Origin: DASVWZ01 sp036392935
Lineage (GTDB): Bacteria; Acidobacteriota; Terriglobia; Terriglobales; Acidobacteriaceae
Reading direction: 5' to 3'
Assembly (NCBI GenBank): GCA_036392935.1
Contig: DASVWZ010000239.1
Coordinates: 48,868 to 112,867 of the forward strand
Length of the DNA: 64,000 bases
The notes under the pieces: model-generated
Seen by the model: the letters and a program-made list of their open reading frames with translations, nothing else
Database searches by the model: none
Told to the model about the DNA's origin: nothing
Made by a program: the position numbers and the translations under genes
Part shown: one piece after another, positions 16,657 through 25,321 of the stretch
Layout of the letters: each line of letters starts with the position of its first letter
Position numbering within the stretch: position 1 is the first letter of the stretch

Positions 16657-19398
16657 ATGCCCAGCTTTTATGACCATTTCCGCGCCTGCGCCGAACGCTG
16701 GCCCAGCCATGTAGCCCTTGAAATTCAACGGTCCGACCGCATGGAAAGCTACACCTACGCCCAAGTACGGCGCATGGCGGAGTCAGTCGGATCGTGGCTG
16801 AACGAACATGGACTCAAGCCCGGCGACCGGGCTGCGATATTGGCCGACAATCACCCCTTTTGGGTGGCGATTTACCTCGGGGTGATTGTTGCGGGTGGCA
16901 CCGTAGTGCCGCTCGATACGGCGCTGCGCCCGGAGCAGATAGCAAAACTGTTGAAGGACAGCGGTACGTCTCTTCTCTTTTCCGGAAGCAAGTATTTGCA
17001 GCCAACAGATAAGGCAACCAGCCATCTCCCGTTGAAATTTATAAGTACAGACAATGTGGCATCGGCCAAGACGCCCAACGAGCGTGTGTTGTCAAATCTT
17101 TCGGAAATCTTCGCTACCGATCCGAAAGATTTTTCTCCGCAGCCGATCGACACAAACGCTGTCGCGGCTCTCCTGTATACCTCCGGAACCACCGCCGATC
17201 CCAAGGGTGTAATGCTCACCCATGCGAACCTTCTGGGCGAAGTCGATGCCGTATTCAGCAGGGTTCGCCTGGGACCTGAAGACGCACTGCTCGGCGTGCT
17301 ACCGCTTTTTCATGTGTTGTCGCAGATGGCGAACCTTCTTCTGCCGCTGGTCAAAGGCTCGCGTGTGGTGTATCTGGAAACGCTGAATACGACGGAGCTG
17401 TTGCGTGCATTGTCGGAACGAAGAATCACGGCTTTTGCGGTGGTGCCGCAGTTTTTCTATCTCATCCACGAGCGCATCTTCAAAGAGATCGACAAGCGTG
17501 GACTGGTGGCCAAGCGCGTCATACGATTTCTCATGGGCTTCACGCGGGTCGCCCGCAAAATAGGCTGGAATCCAGGAAAAATGTTCTTCGGCAGGATTCA
17601 CGCGCTCTTCGGCGAACGAATGCGCTATCTGGTGACGGGAGGATCGCGCTTCGATCCCCAGATCGGGCAGGATTTTTATTCTCTTGGCATCGACGTTTTA
17701 CAGGCGTATGGCCTGACGGAAACAACCGGCGGAGCGTTTCTCACGCTGCCCCATGACAACATAATCGGCTCTGTCGGGCCAGCGCTGGCGGGCGTCGAGG
17801 GACGAATCGTCGATCCGCACGCGCAGGAAGACGGCGGCCAAGCCGTCGGCGAAATTGCCATTCGCGGCGCCGTCGTGATGAAAGGTTACTGGAACCGGCC
17901 CGATGCGACGGCAGCTGCGATCCGCGATGGCTGGCTGCATACCGGCGATCTGGGATATTTCGATCCCAATGGCAATCTTTTCATTACCGGCCGCAAAAAA
18001 GAAGTTATCGTCCTCAGCAACGGAAAGAATATTTACCCCGAAGAAGTCGAGTCTCACTATCTTGAGTCGCCTTACATCAAGGAAATCTGCGTGATCGGAC
18101 TCGAGGGATCGCCTTCCGATCCTAACGCTGACAAACTGCATGCAGTCATCGTGCCGAATTTTGAAACGCTGAAACAGAAAAGAATCGTAAATACCAAGGA
18201 AGTTATACGGTACGACATCGAAAGCCTCTCGGCCTCTCTGCCCTCGACCAAGCGGATCGGCAGTTATGAAATCTGGCAGGAAGATCTGCCGCGCACCACT
18301 ACACGCAAGCTGAAGCGCTTCGAAATCGAAAAGCGCGTGCGCGAGAACTACGGGAAAACCGCCGGTGAGTTTGAGGCGGCCGCCTCGAAGCCGCTGAGCG
18401 CAGAAGACGAACAATGGCTGGCGCGGCCCGAGGTGCAGCAGGCCATTGCCATCCTGAAGGACGAATCGCCTTCAAAACGCGGGTCGATTGCACCCAATGA
18501 CAATCTGGAACTGGATCTTGGCCTGGACTCCATGCAGCGCATCGAATTGCTGGTTGTGCTGGAGCAAAAGCTGGGCGGAAGCGTACAGGAATCCCAGCTG
18601 GCGGAAATTTATACCGTCAAAGAGCTGGTGAATGCCGTACTGGAAAGCGCCGCGCAGGGCGGCCCCGCGCGGCAGAGCGTGGGATGGAAGACAATCCTTG
18701 CCGAGGAAACAACCGATCCCGATGTGCTCGAACTGACCAAGCCGAGACGTTTTTCGGCGGGATTTCTATTCGTCATGAGCCGGCTCATCCAGATGCTTTG
18801 CCTTGACCGCTTTGAATTGCGAGCGAACGGAGTGGAAAAGCTGCCTGCCCACGGGCCCTTCATATTGAGTTCGAACCATCAGAGCTACATCGATCCGTTT
18901 GTGATGACCTGCGTTTTGCCTTGGCCGAGCTTTTCGCGGTTATTCTCTGTGGGAACCAGCGAAATTTTTGGGACCAATCGGTTCATGCTCTGGCTGGCGC
19001 GGTTCCTGCGCGTGATCGTCGTCGATCCCGACGCGAACCTGGTACCCGCCATGCGCGCCGGAGCTTACGGGCTGCGCCACGGCAAGGTGCTTATTCTTTA
19101 CCCAGAGGGCGAGCGCTCGATAGATGGGGCGCCGAAGAACTTTAAGAAGGGCGCAGCAATTCTTTCCACCCACCTGCAAGTGCCGATCGTGCCGGTTGCC
19201 ATCGATGGTTTCGAAAAAGTCTGGCCGCGCACTAAGCCGTTTCAGGGATCGTTCCCTCTGCGGGTGAAGTTCGGCGACCCAATTTATCCGCCGCCAGCGG
19301 CAGACGCGTCGGAAGTTACGTACGAACAGCTCACGGGCGAACTTAAATCGCGAGTTGTGACCTTGTGGCGCCAAATCCGGGATCACCATGAATCTTGA
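16657..19398 (+). CDS. Fusion of AMP-forming acyl ligase, acyl carrier domain and PlsC-type acyltransferase
   Basis: A 913-residue three-module enzyme. Residues 1-590 are an AMP-binding acyl-CoA/acyl-ACP synthetase with LLYTSGTTADPKGVMLTHAN (P-loop, about 170-190), QAYGLTETTGG and the hinge GWLHTGDLGYFD. Residues about 595-690 hold a carrier domain with the phosphopantetheine serine in LGLDSMQRIELL (about 622). Residues about 700-913 are a glycerophosphate-type acyltransferase with the NHQSYID (HX4D) box near 740 and YPEGERS near 815. The likely chemistry is activating a free fatty acid, holding it on the internal carrier and passing it to a lipid or sugar acceptor. It differs from E. coli Aas, which has the acyltransferase first and no carrier. 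The stop overlaps the next glycosyltransferase gene by 11 bases. Confidence 0.9.
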   Translation: MPSFYDHFRACAERWPSHVALEIQRSDRMESYTYAQVRRMAESVGSWLNEHGLKPGDRAAILADNHPFWVAIYLGVIVAGGTVVPLDTALRPEQIAKLLKDSGTSLLFSGSKYLQPTDKATSHLPLKFISTDNVASAKTPNERVLSNLSEIFATDPKDFSPQPIDTNAVAALLYTSGTTADPKGVMLTHANLLGEVDAVFSRVRLGPEDALLGVLPLFHVLSQMANLLLPLVKGSRVVYLETLNTTELLRALSERRITAFAVVPQFFYLIHERIFKEIDKRGLVAKRVIRFLMGFTRVARKIGWNPGKMFFGRIHALFGERMRYLVTGGSRFDPQIGQDFYSLGIDVLQAYGLTETTGGAFLTLPHDNIIGSVGPALAGVEGRIVDPHAQEDGGQAVGEIAIRGAVVMKGYWNRPDATAAAIRDGWLHTGDLGYFDPNGNLFITGRKKEVIVLSNGKNIYPEEVESHYLESPYIKEICVIGLEGSPSDPNADKLHAVIVPNFETLKQKRIVNTKEVIRYDIESLSASLPSTKRIGSYEIWQEDLPRTTTRKLKRFEIEKRVRENYGKTAGEFEAAASKPLSAEDEQWLARPEVQQAIAILKDESPSKRGSIAPNDNLELDLGLDSMQRIELLVVLEQKLGGSVQESQLAEIYTVKELVNAVLESAAQGGPARQSVGWKTILAEETTDPDVLELTKPRRFSAGFLFVMSRLIQMLCLDRFELRANGVEKLPAHGPFILSSNHQSYIDPFVMTCVLPWPSFSRLFSVGTSEIFGTNRFMLWLARFLRVIVVDPDANLVPAMRAGAYGLRHGKVLILYPEGERSIDGAPKNFKKGAAILSTHLQVPIVPVAIDGFEKVWPRTKPFQGSFPLRVKFGDPIYPPPAADASEVTYEQLTGELKSRVVTLWRQIRDHHES

Positions 19399-20641
19399 AT
19401 ATCGTGCCTGGGGGTCGCACGCGCGGACATCTTTTTTCTGGATGGTGCTGATCGCACTGACGCTTCGCGTGGGGTACATCGTCGTCGACCACACTTATAA
19501 ATTCAAAACTCAGGACGACAACTTCGGTTTCGGATTTGAGATGGGCCGGATCGGCCGATCTCTGGCCGAAGGACAGGGATTCGGAAATCCATTTTTTGGG
19601 ACGACTGGGCCAACCGCGTGGGAACCTCCAGTCTATCCATTCTTGATTGCGTGCGTCTTCAAGGTCTTCGGCGTTTACACTCGCGCTTCGGCATTTGTGC
19701 TGCTCGTCATTAACAGCGTCTTTTCGGCGCTGACTTGCATTCCCATTTTTTTGATTGCACGAAGATGTTTCAGTGAGAAAGTCGCGGTGTGGTCGGCATG
19801 GACCTGGGCGCTTTTGCCGAACATCATTTTCTGGTGCACCCGCTGGGTCTGGGAGACAAGCCTGGCGACCCTGCTGCTGGCGTGGATTTTCTGTTTGGCG
19901 CTAACGTTTGAAGAAAAAGAAGGGACGGGACCCTGGGTCGAGTTCGGTGTTTTGTGGGGTGCTGCCGCGCTGATCAACACTTCCCTGCTCTCGTTTCTGC
20001 CGGCTTCGCTGCTCTGGATCTGGTATCGGCAAGTGAAGCTCGGAAAATTTCCGCTGGGCGGAGTGGCACTCGCAGGTGCGATTTTCGCCGCTTGCATCGC
20101 ACCCTGGCTGATCCGCAATGAGCTGACGTTCGGGCAGTTCGTTTTCATCCGGTCGAATTTTGGCGCCGAGCTAAGGCTGGGCAACGGCCCCGGCGCAAAC
20201 GGTACCTGGATGGAATCTGTACATCCGACCAAGAACGTTGGCCAACTCATACGGTACAAGCGGCTGGGTGAGATAGCCTATGTTGCCGAGCGTAAACAAG
20301 AGGCACTGGACTACCTTCGCAGTGATTACCGGCGCTTTGCCCGGCTCTGTCTGTACCGCTTCGTTTATTACTGGGGCGGTCAGCCAAGCGCCAGCGGTTC
20401 AGAACTTGTGCGCACACTGAGGAATTCGATTTACCTGGCTTCGTCGTTGCTGGCGTTTTGGGGCTTGGGGCGCGCGCTGCGGCAGCGTCGCTCGGGGGCA
20501 TGGCTGTTTCTGTGGCTGGTGTTGTGTTACCCGCTGGTGTATTACATCACCTTTCCACATCCACGCTACCGGCATCCGATCGAGCCGGAACTCGGCATCC
20601 TCATGATTTTCGTCATCTCGGAGGCAAAGCCGCGGAGATGA
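19388..20641 (+). CDS. GT39-like integral membrane glycosyltransferase
   Basis: A 417-residue polytopic protein with about nine or ten hydrophobic segments (for example FFWMVLIALTLRVGYIVV, FVLLVINSVFSALTCIPIFLI, VALAGAIFAACIAPWLI) and a polar loop after the first (QDDNFGFGFEMGRIGRSLAEG), the layout of the ArnT/PMT (GT39, GT-C fold) family using lipid-phosphate sugars. The start overlaps the upstream fusion enzyme, and its stop overlaps the start of a second such protein (ATGATGG), so all three are translationally coupled. The acceptor is unknown; a lipid built by the acyltransferase is an attractive guess. Confidence 0.75.
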   Translation: MNLEYRAWGSHARTSFFWMVLIALTLRVGYIVVDHTYKFKTQDDNFGFGFEMGRIGRSLAEGQGFGNPFFGTTGPTAWEPPVYPFLIACVFKVFGVYTRASAFVLLVINSVFSALTCIPIFLIARRCFSEKVAVWSAWTWALLPNIIFWCTRWVWETSLATLLLAWIFCLALTFEEKEGTGPWVEFGVLWGAAALINTSLLSFLPASLLWIWYRQVKLGKFPLGGVALAGAIFAACIAPWLIRNELTFGQFVFIRSNFGAELRLGNGPGANGTWMESVHPTKNVGQLIRYKRLGEIAYVAERKQEALDYLRSDYRRFARLCLYRFVYYWGGQPSASGSELVRTLRNSIYLASSLLAFWGLGRALRQRRSGAWLFLWLVLCYPLVYYITFPHPRYRHPIEPELGILMIFVISEAKPRR

Positions 20642-22341
20642 TGGCGGAAGTCACATCCCAGAGCCAATCGTTGGTGAACCACGTCCGCAAGGCCGCTCTA
20701 CTTGTGCTCACGACGGGCTTCGCGCTTCGCTTATACCTTGCCTCCGGGACATTCCTCAATCCTGATGAAACCCTGCACTTTTTCATCGCCAACCAATCAT
20801 CGCTGAGCCAGGCATACCGCGAGAGCCTGACCATGGCTCATCCGCCGCTTTTGATTTTTTTTCTTTACTTCTGGCGGAATGTCGGCACTTCAGAATTCGT
20901 TCTGCGCCTGCCATTTGTGGTAGCCGGAACCGGGTTTTGCTGGCTGTTTTTCAAGTGGCTGAATCGATTATTCGGCGGGATGACGGCGCTAATCGGCTTG
21001 ACCTTTGCTGCCCTAATTGCGCCAATGGCGCTGCTCTCAGTTGAAGTCCGGCAGTATGAACTGCTGCTGTTCTTTGCGATTTCGGGCGCGTATTTACTCG
21101 AGGACGCGTTGCAAAAGCGCTCGGCGATACTGATGGTTTTCTCGGCCGCGTGTCTCTATCTCGCGCTGCTCTCGCACTACTCTGCTCCGTTGTTTGTGGC
21201 CTCGCTGGGCGCATACGCGCTGGTGCGGCTGATCGTCGATCGGCAGCCCATAGCAGTGAGCATGGCGTGGGCTGCGGGCCAGATTGGCGCAATTGCCCTG
21301 ATCGGATATCTATATTTCACACACGTTTCGAAGATACGCACGACGACAATGGCCAATCAGGCCATCGATTCCTGGCTGTATAAGTCGTATTTTCACCCCG
21401 GACACGGGAACGTGGTTGTCTTCATTCTGGCGCGGACGTTTAGCCTGTTCCAGTTCATGCTCGGCCAGGCGATCATCGGTGATCTTGCAGCGCTGGCGTT
21501 CGTCGCGGGCGTAGTATTTCTGCTTCGCGGAAAACTCTCGCCGCCTCCGTCTGCTCCCGATCCACGGCTTCTGGCTCTGCTGCTAGTGCTCCCATTTGTC
21601 ATGAACTGTGCCGCAGGGCTACTGGCAATCTATCCCTACGGCGGAACCCGGCACTGCGTGTATCTGGCCATCTTTGGACTCGCCGGAATTGCTCTGTTCA
21701 TCGCAAGCCTTACAAATGGGCGAACCATAAAAGCCATGGCAATCACCCTGGCACTCGTCGCGGTATGTTGGGCGTTCCGTTCGATCCGGCATCCGTACAT
21801 TTATCGCGTAGACCAGAGCCGAGCCAATATTCAGCAAGCGTTGAATTTTATTCGCGAGAAAGTTCCCGCATCGGACCTGATCTTTGTAGATTACGAAAGC
21901 GGTTTAGAGCTGGGACATTATCTGTGCGAGCAGAAGCCGATCACGTACGATGGATCGATCCCGGGATTTCTGGTTTTCAATTGCGATGACCATCGAATCG
22001 TTTCGACCATCAACGATCTCTGGGCGTTCGATCCCCAGATGTTCGCCGAGCAATGGAAACGTTTGATCGCCGCCGCCGGCCTCAGGCCCGATGATCAGGT
22101 TTGGGTCGTACAGGCAGGATGGATCGTGACGCTGGCCGACGATCTGCAAAAAGACGCGCCGGACTTCCGGCAAATACCGGTGCAGCGCTTCGGAAAGAAT
22201 ATACAGATGTTTCCGCTGAAGGCAGACTCACCCATTCCGTCAGCGATCCAGCCAAAACCAGAAAGTCGCCGGAATTACTTCAACGCTTCCAGTTTGGCCT
22301 GGGCCAAACGGCCGACTTCGCCGCCCGGATTCTCTTTCTGA
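20638..22341 (+). CDS. GT39-like integral membrane glycosyltransferase
   Basis: A 567-residue polytopic protein of the same GT-C type. Near the N-terminus it has LNPDETLHFF, with the acidic pair that binds metal and sugar donor, followed by MAHPPLLIF and at least ten hydrophobic segments; the last 150 residues form an extracytoplasmic domain. ATG 20638 overlaps the upstream stop (20639-20641). An open reading back to 20458 is only an overlap with the upstream gene. The 3' end runs 67 bases into the convergent TPR gene. It completes the three-gene acyl-activation/glycosylation operon. Confidence 0.78.
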   Translation: MMAEVTSQSQSLVNHVRKAALLVLTTGFALRLYLASGTFLNPDETLHFFIANQSSLSQAYRESLTMAHPPLLIFFLYFWRNVGTSEFVLRLPFVVAGTGFCWLFFKWLNRLFGGMTALIGLTFAALIAPMALLSVEVRQYELLLFFAISGAYLLEDALQKRSAILMVFSAACLYLALLSHYSAPLFVASLGAYALVRLIVDRQPIAVSMAWAAGQIGAIALIGYLYFTHVSKIRTTTMANQAIDSWLYKSYFHPGHGNVVVFILARTFSLFQFMLGQAIIGDLAALAFVAGVVFLLRGKLSPPPSAPDPRLLALLLVLPFVMNCAAGLLAIYPYGGTRHCVYLAIFGLAGIALFIASLTNGRTIKAMAITLALVAVCWAFRSIRHPYIYRVDQSRANIQQALNFIREKVPASDLIFVDYESGLELGHYLCEQKPITYDGSIPGFLVFNCDDHRIVSTINDLWAFDPQMFAEQWKRLIAAAGLRPDDQVWVVQAGWIVTLADDLQKDAPDFRQIPVQRFGKNIQMFPLKADSPIPSAIQPKPESRRNYFNASSLAWAKRPTSPPGFSF

Positions 22342-23000
22342 ATCTGCTCGTAGATCCGCTTGGATTCGAGCGGCTGATTGGAGGCCTGGTAAGTCGCGGC
22401 CAGTTCCATTTGCGCCGAAACCTTGGGAACGCTCAGCGTGGGTTTGTCGATGATCTGCTTATAAAGATCGATTGCCTGCGTGCTCTTGTTCGAATCGCGA
22501 TAGACGGCAGCGAGCGCCATCTTGGCCAGCGCAGAAAGATCGGCACCGCCGGATGAAATCACAGCCTTCAGATTGTCCTCGGCCTTTGCGTTGTCGCCAA
22601 GATCGCTGGACGTAACCCCGACAAAATACCGCGAAACCTCAGCCGCGTGCGTGTGCGGATACTTATCAATGACCCCCTGGAATTTCTTCTGCGCTTCAGT
22701 CGCGCGCTCTTTTATGCTGCCAAAACTGGGGAAATCCGGCTGCGCCGGCATGTTGGCCGGGCGCACCGGCGTATTGAGTACGCGAACCGCCTGGCTCACT
22801 TCAAGGCTGGCCTTTTGGTCTTGCAGATTGAGGTAATACCAGATGCCGCCTGCGAGAGCGATGACCAGGGCCACAACCACCGCAGAGACAATCAGCTTGT
22901 TCTGGTGCTCGACGGTCCAATCGACCGTTGCACCGGCAGCGTCAATGGTGGCACGGCTGAAGCGATCTTCTTTTAGTTGATGACGGGTTTGAGCGCGCAC
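22275..23000 (-). CDS. Membrane-anchored TPR protein (YfgM-like)
   Basis: A 241-residue protein with a cytoplasmic basic N-terminus, one membrane segment (LIVSAVVVALVIALAGGIWYYL, about 36-57) and three or so tetratricopeptide-like helical repeats (about 90-240), the last containing AQMELAATYQASNQPLESKRIYEQI. This is the arrangement of YfgM/ancillary SecYEG TPR proteins that face the periplasm. It is transcribed alone toward the convergent glycosyltransferase gene. The assignment rests on architecture, not on unique residues. Confidence 0.75.
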   Translation of the reverse strand: MRAQTRHQLKEDRFSRATIDAAGATVDWTVEHQNKLIVSAVVVALVIALAGGIWYYLNLQDQKASLEVSQAVRVLNTPVRPANMPAQPDFPSFGSIKERATEAQKKFQGVIDKYPHTHAAEVSRYFVGVTSSDLGDNAKAEDNLKAVISSGGADLSALAKMALAAVYRDSNKSTQAIDLYKQIIDKPTLSVPKVSAQMELAATYQASNQPLESKRIYEQIQKENPGGEVGRLAQAKLEALK

Positions 23001-23136
23001 GACTTCCCTTCTATGACGAACTGATTATGTCCCGCAATCTGTCAGTTTATCAGGGTAAAAATGGCAGCGTCAAAAGCGCGCGCGAAAGCGGGGAAGTGAA
23101 AAAAGCCGCCTGCCCTTAATCGTGATCTTTTGCCAG

Positions 23137-23517
23137 CTAGCGGTTGGCTTCTTCGAGCTGACCTTTTTCCAGCTTCTCCTGGCACTCAATGCAGTGGCGT
23201 GTCCACGGCACGGCCTCCAGCCGCTTCGAATTGATCTCTTTACCGCAGGCAATGCACTCGCCGAAACTGCCCTCACGGATTCGCGACAGAGCGTTTTCGA
23301 CCATCTGCAGAAGTTGCCGCTCATTGTTGCTCTGCGAGAACAGGAATTCCTTTGTGTACGAACTGGCGGCGCGATCGGCAATGTCCGCTGCTGCGGAGTC
23401 CTCGTCCGCGGTGCGGCCGTCCTGCTGTGTGCGGGAAACGGCGCGGCTCAGATCGTGCTGCCGCGTTTCCAGCCGTTTCTTGAAGTATTCAATCTTCTTT
23501 TTATCCATGTATCCCAA
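23137..23517 (-). CDS. DksA/TraR-family C4 zinc-finger protein
   Basis: A 126-residue protein with an N-terminal coiled coil (KKIEYFKKRLETRQHDLSRAV) and a C-terminal four-cysteine zinc finger: CIACGKEINSKRLEA and HCIECQEKLEKG (about 86-115). The spacing C-x2-C-x17-C-x2-C is the DksA/TraR signature. These proteins enter the RNA polymerase secondary channel and tune transcription, often with ppGpp. The start is either 23517 or the inner ATG at 23508 (MDKKKIEYF); neither has a strong ribosome site. It stands alone. Confidence 0.88.
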   Translation of the reverse strand: MGYMDKKKIEYFKKRLETRQHDLSRAVSRTQQDGRTADEDSAAADIADRAASSYTKEFLFSQSNNERQLLQMVENALSRIREGSFGECIACGKEINSKRLEAVPWTRHCIECQEKLEKGQLEEANR

Positions 23518-23828
23518 CGTCGATTCTGTGGTCCGGCCGTCCGGCCAAACGAAGATAATATGCGCGTCAATTAAGATGCGTCAACTGCCGGTTCGGTCTC
23601 AGGGAATCGCGCGTGACCCGTAGCTTTCAAGTTGGGAGTAGATGCATTCCGGACGCGAAAGGTTGACCACCCCGATTGACCCTAAAAAACCCGCCGGTTC
23701 TCCACCGGCGGGCCCTAGCACTCGTCAACTAACCTTCAAAGGAGGATCAATTAACCACAGGCTAGCATCGCCGTACTTTCCCATGCTGTGACAGCCGTCA
23801 CACGGAAATTGTTAAAGATTCACAAAGC
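23518..23828. other. Intergenic region between the DksA-like and M28 peptidase genes
   Basis: 311 bp without a gene. It holds the intrinsic terminator of the peptidase gene (23684-23712) and an unused strong ribosome-binding sequence on the plus strand (AAAGGAGG at 23738-23745) with no start codon in reach. I see nothing else. Confidence 0.6.
23684..23712 (-). terminator. Intrinsic terminator of the M28 peptidase gene
   Basis: On the minus strand a nine-base perfect stem (CCCGCCGGT / ACCGGCGGG) with a five-base loop is followed by six T residues. It lies about 115 bp after the peptidase stop codon. Confidence 0.85.
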
Positions 23829-25253
23829 TCAGCGTGGAAGCTTCTGTGCCATATCGGCTAGGGCGTACGCCAGCACAGCCATGGCCGCGGCGTTCTGCTG
23901 CAACTCCACGGGATCGACCTTATCCAGCGTGTCAGCCGCGCTGTGGTGGTAATGGAAATAAGTGCGTGCGTCCTGAGTGATGCCGAACGTCGGGACACCG
24001 GCCTCGCCGAGGCTTTGAATGTCCGCGCCCGGACTGCGGTTGGTCAGGGTAATAACGTTCGCTCCGAAGCTGCTTAGAACGTCCTGAACAGTTCGAAGCA
24101 GTGGCAAGGCATCAGGCTTGATCCGGGCTTCGAACCCTAGCGGATGTCCAGCTCCAAAATCGCTTTCAATGGCTCCGGTATAGTCAGAAAACTCGGTGTG
24201 ATGATCTTTCGCATACACTTCATTACCTCTGCCGCCATCTTCCTCATCCATCCAGGCAACCACCCGGAGTGTGCGTCTCGGATGCAGATGTAGTTGCTGG
24301 ACCAATTGCGCAGTTTGCATGGCGACGGCGACGCCGGCAGCGTCGTCGAGCGCTCCCGTGCCCAAATCCCACGAATCAAGGTGTCCAGAGACATTTACTA
24401 TCTGCTCCGGATTTTCTGATCCCTTGAGATCGGCGATCACGTTGTAGCTGATCACTTCAGCTTTGTTTTCTGATGTCAGCACCAAATGCATGCGAACCGT
24501 ACCTTGGGCAGCAAGGCGCGCCATCAGACCGGCATCTTCGGCGGAGACTGCCCCCTGGGGAATGCCCGCTGGAATGCTGAACCCGGTGTGCGGCAAGCGG
24601 AAATCGGCGCTTCCTACGGAACGGACCAGTGAGGCAACAGCTCCCATATCGGCGGCAGCTTTTCCTCCCTGCGCACGATACGTAACCGCCTCGCCGTAAG
24701 CTTCACTCGCCATGCCGGCCGCAGCCTTTTGCTTGTCAAAAACAACGTTGAATAAGACGATTTTGCCCTCGACCTGCTCACGCCTTAGGGCACGAAGTTC
24801 GTCGAAATCATTTACGACCACAACATCCGCCGTGATGCCTTCAGCACGCGTCGGCGCGTTGCCAGAGAGAGCCGTAAGCAAGATTCTCTGCGTCGCTCCC
24901 TTGGCTTGGCCCGCATACTGCACCAGTTCTCCTGTGTCGGTGCCGCGCACCCACTGCGGAACTTTACATTCCTCCAGCTGCACTTCGAGTCCCAGCCTCC
25001 GCAGTTCCGCAGCGACGTAGTCCACAGCGGCTTGCGCCTGAACCGATCCCACAGGCCGCGCGCCGATGTTGTCGGTAAGATACGCAAGCTGGCGATAAGC
25101 GTAGTCGTCGCCCAGGGCAGCGTCACGCAGCCGGATGAGCGTAGCTTTTAGCGGACCGAGATTCTCGGGCGCGACCGTCTGAGCGAACTCAACGCCGCCC
25201 AACGCGAGAGATGAAATCACCAGAATTGGCCAACCCAGCCACCGGGCTTGCAT
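23829..25253 (-). CDS. Secreted M28-family zinc aminopeptidase
   Basis: A 474-residue exported peptidase: signal peptide at 1-25 (ISSLALGGVEFAQT), a PA-like insert (about 130-240), and the M28 catalytic core with metal ligands in SGHLDSWDLGTGALDDAAG (His and Asp, about 290-308), the DEED acid pair in AWMDEEDGGRGNEVY (about 337-351), an Asp in IESDFGAGHP and a His in TYFHYHHSAADT near the end. The full set of two-zinc ligands seems present. It probably degrades peptides in the periplasm or outside the cell. It is monocistronic with its own terminator. Confidence 0.9.
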   Translation of the reverse strand: MQARWLGWPILVISSLALGGVEFAQTVAPENLGPLKATLIRLRDAALGDDYAYRQLAYLTDNIGARPVGSVQAQAAVDYVAAELRRLGLEVQLEECKVPQWVRGTDTGELVQYAGQAKGATQRILLTALSGNAPTRAEGITADVVVVNDFDELRALRREQVEGKIVLFNVVFDKQKAAAGMASEAYGEAVTYRAQGGKAAADMGAVASLVRSVGSADFRLPHTGFSIPAGIPQGAVSAEDAGLMARLAAQGTVRMHLVLTSENKAEVISYNVIADLKGSENPEQIVNVSGHLDSWDLGTGALDDAAGVAVAMQTAQLVQQLHLHPRRTLRVVAWMDEEDGGRGNEVYAKDHHTEFSDYTGAIESDFGAGHPLGFEARIKPDALPLLRTVQDVLSSFGANVITLTNRSPGADIQSLGEAGVPTFGITQDARTYFHYHHSAADTLDKVDPVELQQNAAAMAVLAYALADMAQKLPR

Positions 25254-25321
25254 AGCGATTCACAGTGTATGGGAAATCCGCGTCCGGACGATAGTCAGCC
25301 CACTCCAGCGCTTCAGGTAGA

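Noticed and set aside
23738..23745. AAAGGAGG, a perfect ribosome-binding sequence on the plus strand
   Set aside because: No start codon occurs within 15 bases downstream and the frames close at once, so no gene can be supported.
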